Counted from the first letter of the stretch, positions 50,703 to 59,645 are shown. The stretch: DNA of 64,000 nt from Comamonas odontotermitis (GCF_014207855.1 NZ_JACHKZ010000001.1:124001-188000), one strand, 5' to 3'. Numbers and translations: made by a program. Notes: generated by a model not told the origin, from the sequence alone.

Positions 50703-51572
50703 ATGAGCCTGAACCTGGATGCCCGCCAACGCGCCATGCTGCAAGAGATGGGCCACCCGCTGTGGTGGCCTGAGTCTGCCGCGCCCGTGGCGGCCCCAGC
50801 CACCGAGGCACCCGAAGCACCGGCAGCGCCTGCGCAGGCTTTAGAAGAAGAACAGCCTCAGGCACCTGTCCATAAAGCGTCAGCAGCTCCTGAAAACAGA
50901 GCAGATCAACCCTCTGCAACCCATTCTGTCGCAGAGGTCTCATCACCAGCCCCTGCAGTGCCCGCCCCCGCGCCACGGCCTGCACGCACTGCGGCAGCCC
51001 CCTCGGCAGCACCTGTTGCACCTGCGGCGCAGGCGATGCCAGAAGATTTTCCGCGTGTGCGCTTTGCGCTGCGCACGCCGGTGCCGCTTGATCTGCGAGA
51101 GGCCCAGCTGCAGGCCGAGCCCGCCACCCCCAGCAGCCAACCCGCCTGGCTGGTGGTGGCCGAGCTGCCCGAAGGCGCGCCGCCCCATGGCAAGGCGGGC
51201 CAGCTTGTCATCAACATGCTGCGCGCCATGCGCCTGACCGACACCCTGGTGTACTGGGTACCACTGGAGCGTCTGGCCCCTGGCCAGGATGCGGCGCAAG
51301 GCGAAGCGCAGGAACCGCCCAGCCACAGCATCGACGCATTGGTACAGGACACGGGGGCCGCGATGGCCCTGGTACTGGGCCTGCCTGCGGCCCGCCACCT
51401 GCTGGGAGGCGATCAACCCTTTTCCCGCCTGCGCCAGCAACTGCACCAGGTGGGCGCCTGCCAGCTGCCTGCCGTAGTTACCTACGATCCGTCACATCTG
51501 CTGCGCGCCCCCAAGGCCAAGGGCGAAACCTGGGCCGATCTGTGCCTGGCGCTGGCCCACGCAGGCCGCTGA
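50703..51572 (+). CDS. degenerate uracil-DNA glycosylase-like protein
   Basis: The 289-aa protein has a short N-terminal helix (RQRAMLQEMGHPLWWPE), an Ala/Pro-rich linker (about residues 25-115) and a domain that aligns by eye with family 4/5 uracil-DNA glycosylases. WLVVAELPEGAPPHGKAGQL (149-168) stands for the usual GEAPG..G..F.GRAGQLL, and VVTYDPSHLLRAPKAKGETW (258-277) for VTYHPAYLLRNP. The conserved His of the HPxxL motif is Asp262, the GEAPG is changed, and the four Fe-S cysteines are missing. It is 5 bp after rimI, where Burkholderiales often have an intact glycosylase (from memory), so it is probably a decayed or repurposed copy. Confidence 0.75.
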   Translation: MSLNLDARQRAMLQEMGHPLWWPESAAPVAAPATEAPEAPAAPAQALEEEQPQAPVHKASAAPENRADQPSATHSVAEVSSPAPAVPAPAPRPARTAAAPSAAPVAPAAQAMPEDFPRVRFALRTPVPLDLREAQLQAEPATPSSQPAWLVVAELPEGAPPHGKAGQLVINMLRAMRLTDTLVYWVPLERLAPGQDAAQGEAQEPPSHSIDALVQDTGAAMALVLGLPAARHLLGGDQPFSRLRQQLHQVGACQLPAVVTYDPSHLLRAPKAKGETWADLCLALAHAGR

Positions 51573-51726
51573 AAGCCGCCACCACCCCATGCCTTCGCCA
51601 TGCCGTGGGGCAATGGCAACGCAGGCGCCCGGGTAGCCGGCTGTAATTGCGCACCGCCGTACGCGGGCCATGCTGCAGTGCCATAATGGCGCCCATTCCA
51701 TCAATCGGAGCAATCTCCTTGGATCC

Positions 51727-51783
51727 CTACCCTAGTTGGTAGCTTCCACCCTGGCCGCGCGTTGTTGCACACGGGTTGGAAGC
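51727..51783 (+). promoter_or_regulatory. stem-loop leader upstream of corA
   Basis: GCTTCCA (51742-51748) pairs with TGGAAGC (51777-51783), extended by CCC/GGG with one bulge. A smaller hairpin CTACC-CTAGTT-GGTAG (51727-51742) overlaps its 5' side, so the two cannot form fully together. The structure ends 47 nt before the corA start, which suits leader-based control. No known magnesium riboswitch consensus was recognised. Confidence 0.4.
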
Positions 51784-51830
51784 GCCCCATTCCCCCTTTT
51801 GCAGACCAAAAACAACAAGGAAGTGAGCCT

Positions 51831-52817
51831 ATGCTCAACATCTTTACGCTCGCCAATGGCCGCCTGGTGCAGGAAGAGATCGAGTCGCTGCAGGATCTTG
51901 CGCGCTTTCAGCCGATCTGGGTCGATCTGGAATCGCCCACGCTGGAAGAAAAGCGCTGGGTCAAGCAGCACTACGGCCTGTCCATCCCCGAAGACGCGAT
52001 GGACCAGGACATTGAGGAATCCGCCCGCTTCTATGAAGAAGACAATGGCGATCTGCACATTCGCAGCGACTTTCTGATCGATGACGACGAAGACCCGCGC
52101 AGCGTGCGCGTGGCCTTCATCATGAACCTGAACAACGCCGCTTTCAAAAGTTACGGCGTGCTGTTTTCCATCCACGACGAGGATGTGCCCGTTTTTCGCC
52201 TGCTGCGCCTGCGCGCGCGCCGCGCGCCGGGGCTTATCGAGGACAGCAAGGACGTACTGCTCAAGCTGTTTGACGCAGACGCCGAATACTCTGCCGACAC
52301 GCTCGAAGGCATTTACGACGACCTGGAAAAAGTCAGCACCCAGGTGCTGGCCGGCAATGTGACGGACACCCACGCGAGCGAAGTGCTGTCGGCCATCGCC
52401 CGCCAGGAAGACTTGAACGGCCGCATTCGCCGCAATGTGATGGACACGCGCCGCGCCGTCAGCTTCATGATGCGCAGCAAGATGCTCAACTCCGACCAGT
52501 TCGAGGATGCGCGCCAGATCCTGCGCGACATCGAATCGCTGGACAACCACACGGCCTTCCTGTTCGACAAGATCAACTTCCTGATGGATGCCACCGTCGG
52601 TTTCATCAACATCAATCAGAACAAGATCATCAAGATCTTCTCCGTGGCCAGCGTCGCCCTGCTGCCCCCTACGCTGATCGCCAGCGTCTACGGCATGAAC
52701 TTCAAGTACATGCCCGAAGTGGACTGGGAATACGGCTATGCCTACGGCATCTTGCTGATGGTGTGCAGCGCGCTCATACCCATGCTGTACTTCCGCAAGC
52801 GTGGCTGGCTGAAGTAG
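51831..52817 (+). CDS. corA: magnesium/cobalt transporter CorA
   Basis: The 328-aa protein forms a pentameric inner-membrane Mg2+ channel. The long cytoplasmic domain (LNIFTLANGRLVQEE, WVDLESPTLEE, RARRAPGLIEDSKDVLL) is followed by the stalk helix and two C-terminal transmembrane helices. The signature YGMNFKYMPE (GMN) lies between them, and the Arg/Lys-rich end is RKRGWLK. ATG 51831 is chosen over the longer frame (51762) because the family starts here. Confidence 0.95.
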   Translation: MLNIFTLANGRLVQEEIESLQDLARFQPIWVDLESPTLEEKRWVKQHYGLSIPEDAMDQDIEESARFYEEDNGDLHIRSDFLIDDDEDPRSVRVAFIMNLNNAAFKSYGVLFSIHDEDVPVFRLLRLRARRAPGLIEDSKDVLLKLFDADAEYSADTLEGIYDDLEKVSTQVLAGNVTDTHASEVLSAIARQEDLNGRIRRNVMDTRRAVSFMMRSKMLNSDQFEDARQILRDIESLDNHTAFLFDKINFLMDATVGFININQNKIIKIFSVASVALLPPTLIASVYGMNFKYMPEVDWEYGYAYGILLMVCSALIPMLYFRKRGWLK

Positions 52818-52828
52818 CAGGCGCTATC

Positions 52829-52873
52829 AAAAAAAGATGCTTGAAGCACCTGCTGTAAAAGCACTTCAAGCAT
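52829..52873 (-). terminator. terminator closing the minus-strand catabolic cluster
   Basis: ATGCTTGAAG (52837-52846) and CTTCAAGCAT (52864-52873) form a perfect 10-bp stem. On the minus strand it is followed by CTTTTTTTG (A-run 52829-52835). It lies about 47 bp past the MFS gene stop. Confidence 0.8.
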
Positions 52874-52919
52874 GAATCACCTTGGAATCGACGAGAGATG
52901 AGCGCCAGGCGCTCATTTT

Positions 52920-54188
52920 TTATGACTTCTGCGTGGCGTTGCGCTCGCGCACCCACAGAATGATGCCGCACAGCATCACCACCACCTGCGTGCCGATCAG
53001 CGCCGCAAAACCGGCAAAAAAGCCTGCGCCCACGCCCCCACGGGCTGACAGTGCACCAATCACAGCCCCCATGATGGCCGGCATGAAGCCTGCCACCAGA
53101 CTGCCCGCGCCATTGACTACGCCATAGGCGCTGGCGATGTGCTCGGGCCGCGCACAGTACTGCACGGTGCTCGGGATGGCCGGGCTCATCAGCCCCCAGC
53201 AGAAATTGGCGGCAATCAGGCAATACGCAGCCGCATAGCGGTCTTCCATATGGATGGCCAGCCATACGGCGGCAGCGACACCCAAGCTGCCAAAGACGAA
53301 GATCAGTGGCACCTGGCGGCGTGCAATGCGGTCGATGATCATGCCACCCACAAAGACCGCCGCCACGCTGGCGTACTGCGGCAGCGAGGCCAGCCATCCC
53401 ATCTCGCGCATCGAGAAGCCGCGCGACTCTTTGAGGTAGGCAGGCAGCCAATTGCTGCTGCCCCACAGGTAGGACAGAAAGGCCGCCGTCAGAATGGTGA
53501 TGAGCCACAGATAGCGCGTATGCATGGCGCCGCGCACGATCGTGCCCACCTGAGCGACAGCCTGGCCCAGAGACTGCGGCTTGGGCATGCCGGTTTCCAC
53601 CTTGGGCATGCGCACGAAGGCCCAGACCAGCGGAATGCCGAGCAGCACATTGATGAGACCCAGCACATGGAAGGACGTTTCCCAATCGTGCCCTGCCACG
53701 AGATACCCCACCAGCGGATAACCCACAGCCAGCCCGACCCCCGTCCCCATGTTGACCAGCGAATTGGGCTTGCCGTTTTCGCGGCTCTCGAAATGCGCCT
53801 TGATGTAGCTGCCCGCCAGCGAAAACAGCGGCCCTTCCGACACGCCCAGCAAAATGCGCGAAGCCAGCAGCAGCCCATAGCTGCTCATCGCGGGCGACAG
53901 GAAGGTCACCACACCCCACAGCAGCAGCCCGCCAATCAGACTGCGCCGCACGCCGAACAGCGCCGCGCAAAAAGGCGTAAGCACCAGCGACGACACCCCG
54001 TACCCCACCATGAATGCGGTGGCAAGCAACCCCTGGCGCGTGCGATCATCCGCCGTCAGGCCGATGTGCGAGAGGAAATCGCGGTCCGTGATCAGAACCG
54101 AGATATTGATCCGGTCCACATAAGAGATGGCAACGATCACGAACAGCGTGATCACGCCCCACCAGCGCATTGAACGGGAGTCATTCAT
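52920..54188 (-). CDS. MFS transporter, anion:cation symporter type
   Basis: The 422-aa, 12-helix transporter begins with a typical ACS-family start (RWWGVITLFVIVAISYVDRINISVL). Further markers are GLLATAFMVGYGVSSLVLTPF, SRILLGVSEGPLFSLAGSYI (motif near helix 4), GMIIDRIARRQVPLIF and ARPEHIASAYGVVNGAGSLVAG. Relatives import organic anions such as phthalate, galactonate or hydroxybenzoates. As the last gene of the catabolic cluster it probably imports the cluster substrate. Confidence 0.88.
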   Translation of the reverse strand: MNDSRSMRWWGVITLFVIVAISYVDRINISVLITDRDFLSHIGLTADDRTRQGLLATAFMVGYGVSSLVLTPFCAALFGVRRSLIGGLLLWGVVTFLSPAMSSYGLLLASRILLGVSEGPLFSLAGSYIKAHFESRENGKPNSLVNMGTGVGLAVGYPLVGYLVAGHDWETSFHVLGLINVLLGIPLVWAFVRMPKVETGMPKPQSLGQAVAQVGTIVRGAMHTRYLWLITILTAAFLSYLWGSSNWLPAYLKESRGFSMREMGWLASLPQYASVAAVFVGGMIIDRIARRQVPLIFVFGSLGVAAAVWLAIHMEDRYAAAYCLIAANFCWGLMSPAIPSTVQYCARPEHIASAYGVVNGAGSLVAGFMPAIMGAVIGALSARGGVGAGFFAGFAALIGTQVVVMLCGIILWVRERNATQKS

Positions 54189-54275
54189 GGTGCGACTTTC
54201 CTAAGAGATAAAAGAGCACGCTCGCGCCAGCCCCTGCGCGCCGCGCAAAGGCTGCGCGTGGGGCATGGCCCGCGA

Positions 54276-55331
54276 TCAGAAGAAATGGCGGATGCCCAGC
54301 TCCATGCCGGTGGATTTGCCGCCCAAGGTGGAGCCCGTGGCGCTCAGACCCTGCACGCCGATGGCGCGGCTCGATCCGTCCTTGTTCTTGAGATAGGCCA
54401 GCGTGCCGTAGACCTGTGTGCGCTTGGAGAAGTTGTAGCCGTAACCCACGGCAATCTTGTTCCAGTCCGCATTGCTGCCCGATGTGTTGTAGTGGCCCAC
54501 AGAGGCGCGCAATTCGCCATTGCCCAGCGGTGCCGTGGCGCCCAGTTGCAGCACCGTCACTTTCAGCGAACCGCGCTTTTCACTGGCCCACAGCAGCATC
54601 GGCTTGACCATGCCCAGGTCGTAGCTCAGGCCCACATTGCTGGCGGTGATGTTGTTGTCCGAGCTGTCGCCGTAGAACCGGCCAACGGCCAGCGCGCCAT
54701 GGAAGGCGCCTTGCCGGTAGCCCGCGCGCAGGCCCCGGTAATCGCCCTGGTTCTTGTTGGGCTCGCTCTTGGTGTGCTCACCAAATGCCACCTGGGCCTG
54801 GCCGTAGAACCCGCCCAAGTTGTGCGGCAGAAAGTAGCTGACCGCATTGCTGATCTGGATCGGCGCGCCCCCCGTGGCGGTACCGGAGCCGGGAATGCCC
54901 AGAATAGTGAATGCGCCCGTGCCGCCCACGCCGTTGGTGAGGAAGGGATCGAAGATCAGCGTGCTCAGAAAGGTGGCGGAATCGTCACGGCCCAGTCGCA
55001 GCTCCCCAAAGTTGCCCAGCAGGCTGACGGTGGAGCGGCGGTTGAAGCCCAGGCCGCTGGTGCCCGCAGCCTTGCCTGCGCCAGTGTCCGAATCGAGGCC
55101 CGCCTCCAGCCAGAAGCCCGCCTTCAGGTCACCCCCCAGGTCTTCGGTGCCCCGAAAGCCCAGGCGGCTGATGTTGGCGCCGCCCGTGGCAAGGCCTACC
55201 TTGCTGGACGAGCCCGAGCCCGAAAGCCGGGTGACATTGGTGTCGATGACCCCAAAGATCTCGACCTTGGATTGGGCTGCAGCTGCCCCTGCCAGGCTGG
55301 CCAGGCCAGCGGCAATCACGATTTTTTTCAT
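54276..55331 (-). CDS. Gram-negative general porin
   Basis: The 351-aa outer-membrane protein has a signal peptide (MKKIVIAAGLASLAGAAAAQ) and a betaproteobacterial porin barrel starting with SKVEIFGVIDTNVTRLSGSG, SRLGFRGTEDLGGDLKAGFWLE and ending with Phe (IRHFF), required for assembly. Between the MFS and Rieske reductase genes, it likely provides outer-membrane entry for the aromatic substrate. Confidence 0.93.
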   Translation of the reverse strand: MKKIVIAAGLASLAGAAAAQSKVEIFGVIDTNVTRLSGSGSSSKVGLATGGANISRLGFRGTEDLGGDLKAGFWLEAGLDSDTGAGKAAGTSGLGFNRRSTVSLLGNFGELRLGRDDSATFLSTLIFDPFLTNGVGGTGAFTILGIPGSGTATGGAPIQISNAVSYFLPHNLGGFYGQAQVAFGEHTKSEPNKNQGDYRGLRAGYRQGAFHGALAVGRFYGDSSDNNITASNVGLSYDLGMVKPMLLWASEKRGSLKVTVLQLGATAPLGNGELRASVGHYNTSGSNADWNKIAVGYGYNFSKRTQVYGTLAYLKNKDGSSRAIGVQGLSATGSTLGGKSTGMELGIRHFF

Positions 55332-55355
55332 GGTGTTGTCTCTCTTTGTGTGTCG

Positions 55356-56315
55356 TTAAAGATCCAGTACCAGCGTCTCGCTCTTGCACCCGGAGACGCA
55401 GACCATCATCACCTTGTTGCTCGCCTTCTCCTTGGGGCTGAGCACCGAGTCGCGGTGATCGGGAACGCCTGCGAGCACGCGTGTCTCACAGGAGCCGCAG
55501 ACGCCTTCGCAGCAGCTGTGGTCGACATCGACGCCAGCCTCCAGCAAAGTGTCCAGCAGTGATTTCTCGGGCGTGATCGCAATGAAGCGGCCACTGCGCT
55601 TGAGCTCCACCGTGTAGTTGGCGAGGGCATCGGTCGCTGCCTTGACCTCCACCGGTGTGAAACGCTCGATGTGAGCGTTGGCGTGCCCCAGCTCGCCGCA
55701 GAACTTCTCGAAAGCATCGAGCATTGGCGTCGGGCCGCAGGCATAGTGGTGCAGGCCCGCATCGGGCGTGCGCTGCGCCAGCAGGCCTCGCAGATCAGGC
55801 GGGCCGCCTGCCTCGGCATCGAAATGCAGATGCAGCGGCATGCCCAGGGCCTGCAGCTCGGCGAGAAAGGCCGCGCTCTTGCGCTCGCGCGCAAAATACA
55901 GCATCTCGAACGAGCGGCCCAGGCTCTGGAGCCTGCGCGCCATGCACAGCATGGGCGTGATGCCGATGCCGCCAGCCACCAGCACCGAATGCGCAGCGCC
56001 CTCGTCGAGGGCGAAATGGTTGCGCGGCTCGGAAATGGTGATGGGCAGCCCCACGCGCAGCGATTCATGCACGCAGCGCGATCCGCCACGGCTGGCGCGG
56101 TCGCGCAGCACGCCCACCACATAGCGGTGGCGCTCGCTGCTGTCGTTGGACAGCGAGTAGCTGCGCACCAACCCGTTGGGCAAGTGCAGGTCGATGTGCG
56201 AGCCCGCTGTGAAAGCCGGAAACTCACCGCCATCCACCGGGCGCAGCTCTACGCTGATGGTGTCCTGGGCCTCGAAGCGCAACGTGTGCACGAAGGCCTG
56301 CAAGCTGTTGCTCAT
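55356..56315 (-). CDS. Rieske oxygenase reductase component (PDR/VanB type)
   Basis: The 319-aa flavo-iron-sulfur protein passes electrons from NAD(P)H to the oxygenase. An N-terminal flavin-binding barrel (GSHIDLHLPNGLVRSYSLSN), a nucleotide-binding domain (VLVAGGIGITPMLCMAR, YACGPTPMLDAFE) and a C-terminal plant-type 2Fe-2S ferredoxin domain (HSCCEGVCGSCETRVLAG and a distal VMMVCVSGC) are in the class IA order seen in phthalate dioxygenase reductase and VanB. Its ATG overlaps the oxygenase stop by 4 bp (ATGA), so the two are coupled. Confidence 0.93.
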   Translation of the reverse strand: MSNSLQAFVHTLRFEAQDTISVELRPVDGGEFPAFTAGSHIDLHLPNGLVRSYSLSNDSSERHRYVVGVLRDRASRGGSRCVHESLRVGLPITISEPRNHFALDEGAAHSVLVAGGIGITPMLCMARRLQSLGRSFEMLYFARERKSAAFLAELQALGMPLHLHFDAEAGGPPDLRGLLAQRTPDAGLHHYACGPTPMLDAFEKFCGELGHANAHIERFTPVEVKAATDALANYTVELKRSGRFIAITPEKSLLDTLLEAGVDVDHSCCEGVCGSCETRVLAGVPDHRDSVLSPKEKASNKVMMVCVSGCKSETLVLDL

Positions 56316-57337
56316 GGTGCGGCGCTTTCCTCAAGCTGCTCCTGTGCAAGGCTGCGCAGGCGTCGGCGCAGGCGCACCAGACCAATATCGTGCTGGTACA
56401 GGTTTTCACGCTCGTTGGCGTCAAACTCCATCTGCTCCATCATCACGCGGTCTTGCTCCAGCACCGCCCAATGGCGGGCCTCCAGGCGGTTGCGGTACAG
56501 AAAGCGCCAGGTATCGCGCATCCAGCCCTGCACCCGGCGGCACCGCCAGAAGAACACCGCGCACAGCTCGGGGCTGATGGGCGTGACGCAGCCGATGATG
56601 GCAAAGTTGCCGCCAGGCCCGCCGGTCTTGGGATACGGAATTTCCAGACGCATCCAGTGCATGTCGGTCTCGCCCCACTCGGTCCAGTCGAAGTTCACGC
56701 CGCGCTGGCCTGCCTTCTCGAAGACGAAGCCCGTGTCGGTATCGCGCACCTGGAACGTGGCCTTGCTGTCGCCTTCGGACATGGAATGCGACTGCTTGTG
56801 CAGGAAGGTGCCGTGCATCGGATCCATGACGTTGTCGATGGCATAGCGGTAATCCGCGCGCCATTCGGCATAGCACAGAAAGCTCGAATACTCGGGCGAG
56901 GTCAGCTCCTCTGGCATGGAGAACGCAGGCGGCGCATCCACATGCTTGTCGCTGTTGAAGAGGAAGATGGCGCCGTGCGCTTCATGCACATGAAAATCCA
57001 GCGCGGCGCGCGAGCCTTCCAGCTTGCAGCCGGGACTGCCGGGCACCTTGGTCACCGTGCCATCGCAGCGCACTTCCACACCGTGGTAGGGGCATGCCAG
57101 CCGGTCGCCCAGGATCACCCCTTGCGACAGCGGCGCACCCCGGTGCGGGCAATGGTCTTCCAGCGCATGCACCTGGCCTGCGGCGTCGCGCCACAGCGCG
57201 ATCTTGTAGCCAAAGCGGCGCAGCGAGATGGGCTTTTCCTGCACGAAATCAGACGGGCAGACGGGGTACCACAGGTTGCTCAGGCCTTTGGTGAGCAAGC
57301 GGTCCACGGGATCGATGGCGATGGTTTGTACGTTCAT
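56312..57337 (-). CDS. Rieske non-heme iron oxygenase, phthalate/vanillate type
   Basis: The 341-aa terminal oxygenase has the Rieske 2Fe-2S motif (Cys63-His65 in HCPHRGAPL and Cys82-His85 in CPYHGVEV) and the mononuclear iron site in IDNVMDPMHGTFLH (Asp, two His). The C-terminal part (WGETDMHWMRLEIPYPKTGG, RRVQGWMRDTWRFLYRNRLE) fits the single-subunit alpha3 type such as phthalate 4,5-dioxygenase or vanillate O-demethylase. The exact reaction, dihydroxylation or O-demethylation of an aromatic acid, cannot be told. Start at 57337 with GGAG about 10 nt upstream. Confidence 0.9.
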   Translation of the reverse strand: MNVQTIAIDPVDRLLTKGLSNLWYPVCPSDFVQEKPISLRRFGYKIALWRDAAGQVHALEDHCPHRGAPLSQGVILGDRLACPYHGVEVRCDGTVTKVPGSPGCKLEGSRAALDFHVHEAHGAIFLFNSDKHVDAPPAFSMPEELTSPEYSSFLCYAEWRADYRYAIDNVMDPMHGTFLHKQSHSMSEGDSKATFQVRDTDTGFVFEKAGQRGVNFDWTEWGETDMHWMRLEIPYPKTGGPGGNFAIIGCVTPISPELCAVFFWRCRRVQGWMRDTWRFLYRNRLEARHWAVLEQDRVMMEQMEFDANERENLYQHDIGLVRLRRRLRSLAQEQLEESAAP

Positions 57338-57356
57338 GGAGTGCTCCTTTCCTGCT

Positions 57357-57578
57357 TCAATGGCCCAGGCGCGCCATCAGGGCGCCAAAGCTCTGCTCCG
57401 TCCAGGCTTCGCCGTTCTCTCCGGCGGGGCCACTTCGGTTGATGTAGGCCACCAGCTCGGGCAGCGTCTGCACCCCTTCGCCAAAGGCGCGCTCGATCGC
57501 ATCGCCCAGCAGGTCTTCAAACAGGGTTGCAGGGCGCTGGCGTGCCTGGTGCGGTTCAAGGTATCGGTCAACAGCCAT
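57357..57578 (-). CDS. small recombinase-like helix-turn-helix protein (73 aa)
   Basis: The 73-aa protein (MAVDRYLEPHQARQRPATLF.., then GEGVQTLPELVAYINRSG and EAWTEQSFGALMARLGH) resembles the short helix-turn-helix domain found at the DNA-binding end of resolvases: a helix beginning LPELVAYINR, a turn with GxxxW, and a final FxxxMxxLG helix. It sits 19 bp before the Rieske oxygenase gene with GGAG upstream, so it is a genuine part of the operon. Its role is unknown; it could be a local regulator or, by analogy with small partners of oxygenases, a protein partner. Confidence 0.72.
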   Translation of the reverse strand: MAVDRYLEPHQARQRPATLFEDLLGDAIERAFGEGVQTLPELVAYINRSGPAGENGEAWTEQSFGALMARLGH

Positions 57579-57602
57579 GGTGGGGTCTCCTTCTAAAACG
57601 GT

Positions 57603-58577
57603 TCACTCGGCCTGAATGCCAAGGTCTTTGATGAGCTTGCCAAAGCGCTCGTAGTCGGCCGCATTGGTTTTCTCAAGCCGGGCCGCATCGCCGCCGGCAG
57701 GCAGTGCGCCGAAGGTGGCCATCTTGGTCGCCACTTCCGGCATCTTCAGGATTTCGTTGAGGTGGGTGTTCAGCAGCTTCACGGTCTCGGCAGACATGCC
57801 CTTGGGGCCAAAGAGGCCTTGCCAGGCGGTCATTTCCACGTTCTTGACGCCCAGCTCGGCCAGTGTGGGCACGTTGGGCGCGAGCGGGCTGCGCTGGGCG
57901 TCGGCCACAGCCAGCACATTCGCCTTGGTGCCAGCGTAGGGAGCAATCGGCCCCCAGGTCATGAAAGTAGCGGGTACATGGCCACCGATCAGGTCGTTGA
58001 CAGCGGGCGCCACGCCCTTGTAGGGCACATGCGCGAGCTTGACGCCTGCAGCCTTGTTGAACATTTCACCAAGAATGTGCATGGGCGAACCGCTGCCGGG
58101 GCTGGCATAGGTCAGCTCGCTCTTGCGGGCCTGGGTGGTCAGACCTGCCAGATCCTTGATGCCCGAAGCCTGGCTGGTGGCGACGAACAGCGGCTGCACG
58201 CTGGTCTGCACCACAGGCACGAAGCCACGCAACACGTCATAGCTCGACGCCGCCGAAGTCTTGAGCACGAACTGCGCGATCGAGAAGGTACTGGGCGCCA
58301 GCAGCAGCGTATAGCCATCGGGCGCGGCCTTGGCCACATGCACCGTGCCGATGGTGCCGCTGGCGCCGGGGCGGTTCTCCACCACCACGGGCTGGCCGAG
58401 CCGCTGCGAAAGCTTGTCGGCATACAGGCGTGCCATGGCATCGGTGTCACCGCCGGCCGGATAGGCCACAACGATGGTGATGGGCTTGTTCGGGTAGGCC
58501 TGGGCCATGGCGCTGCCGGCGAAGGCAGTGGCCAGCAGGGCAACGGCCAGGCAAATCTGGCGGCGAGAGGTTTTCAT
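57603..58577 (-). CDS. Bug-family periplasmic solute-binding protein (first)
   Basis: The 324-aa protein has a signal peptide (ICLAVALLATAFAGSAMAQ) and the Bug fold: YPNKPITIVVAYPAGGDTDA, VENRPGASGTIGTVH, KAAPDGYTLLLAPS, YASPGSGSPMHILGE and VPYKGVAPAVNDLIGGHVP. It probably captures the cluster substrate or a related carboxylate. A second, differing Bug gene follows upstream at 58627; no TctA or TctB is adjacent. Confidence 0.92.
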   Translation of the reverse strand: MKTSRRQICLAVALLATAFAGSAMAQAYPNKPITIVVAYPAGGDTDAMARLYADKLSQRLGQPVVVENRPGASGTIGTVHVAKAAPDGYTLLLAPSTFSIAQFVLKTSAASSYDVLRGFVPVVQTSVQPLFVATSQASGIKDLAGLTTQARKSELTYASPGSGSPMHILGEMFNKAAGVKLAHVPYKGVAPAVNDLIGGHVPATFMTWGPIAPYAGTKANVLAVADAQRSPLAPNVPTLAELGVKNVEMTAWQGLFGPKGMSAETVKLLNTHLNEILKMPEVATKMATFGALPAGGDAARLEKTNAADYERFGKLIKDLGIQAE

Positions 58578-58626
58578 GGTGGGCTCTTGTGGTGGTGGGT
58601 GGTTGGTTTAGCGGGCTGCCTGCCGT

Positions 58627-59619
58627 CTATTGCGCCTCGATCCCGCGGCTTTTGATGATGGGCGCCCAAGCCGCCGTCTCCGTGCGGATCAGGTCACCGA
58701 ATTTCTGCCCTTCCACGATCCAGACGCTGAGGCCCTGCTTTTGCAGCTGCGCCTTGCTTGCCGGGTCGTTGAAGATCTGTGCGATGTCGTGCTGCAGCTG
58801 GGCCAGCACGGGTGCCGGTGTGCCCTTGGGCGCCATCACGCCGTACCAGGACGACAGCGCCACGCCCTTGACGCCAGCCTCTGCCAGCGTGGGCACATGT
58901 GGCAACTCGGGTGTGCGCTGCGCGTCGGTAACAGCCAGCGCACGCAGCTTGCCCGACTGGATGTGCGGCAGCAGCGTTGGCAGGTTGCCGATGATCATCG
59001 GCACGGTGCCCCCCATCACATCGTTCAGACCTTGGGGCGTGCCTTTGTAGGCCACGTGCAGAAAATCCGCACCCGCCTGCTGGCCGAACAGCTCGCCTGC
59101 CAGGTGCAGGCTGCTGCCCACCCCGGGCGATGCATAGCTCACGGTGCCGGGCTTGCTCTTGGCCAGCGCGATAAGCTCTGCGATGTTCTTCGCTGGCACA
59201 GCCGGGTTCACCGCAATCACGTTGGCGGTGCGCGCGAGCGAGGCCACCGGCACGAAGTCCCCTTCCACGCTGTAGTGCAGCTTGGGCATCAGCGTAGGGT
59301 TGATCGTGAGGTTGCCCTGCGGCACCACCAGCAGCGTATGGCCATCGGCCTTGGCGCGCCGGGCCGCCTCGATGCCGATATTGCCGTTGGCGCCGGTGCG
59401 GTTGTCCACGATGGAGGCTTGCTTGTACTGTGCGGCAAGACCATTCGAGAGCATGCGCGCCAGCGTGTCGACTGGCCCTCCGGGAGGAAACGGCGCAATG
59501 ATGGTGAACTGCCCCGCCGCCAGCGCCTGATGGGCATCCTGCGTCTGCGCACGGGCAGCAGGCAGTGCAGCGGCTGCGGCCAGTGTCAGCAGCGTGGGGA
59601 TGAGCATGCGTCGTTGCAT
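58627..59619 (-). CDS. Bug-family periplasmic solute-binding protein (second)
   Basis: The 330-aa protein has a signal peptide (LIPTLLTLAAAAALPAARAQ) and the Bug fold: FTIIAPFPPGGPVDTLAR, VDNRTGANGNIGIEAAR, KADGHTLLVVPQG, YASPGVGSSLHLAGELFG and VAYKGTPQGLNDVMGGTVP. It is clearly diverged from its neighbour, so the pair may bind different compounds, for example substrate and breakdown product. Confidence 0.92.
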   Translation of the reverse strand: MQRRMLIPTLLTLAAAAALPAARAQTQDAHQALAAGQFTIIAPFPPGGPVDTLARMLSNGLAAQYKQASIVDNRTGANGNIGIEAARRAKADGHTLLVVPQGNLTINPTLMPKLHYSVEGDFVPVASLARTANVIAVNPAVPAKNIAELIALAKSKPGTVSYASPGVGSSLHLAGELFGQQAGADFLHVAYKGTPQGLNDVMGGTVPMIIGNLPTLLPHIQSGKLRALAVTDAQRTPELPHVPTLAEAGVKGVALSSWYGVMAPKGTPAPVLAQLQHDIAQIFNDPASKAQLQKQGLSVWIVEGQKFGDLIRTETAAWAPIIKSRGIEAQ

Positions 59620-59645
59620 CGCGTTGAACTCCGTATCGGATGGGA

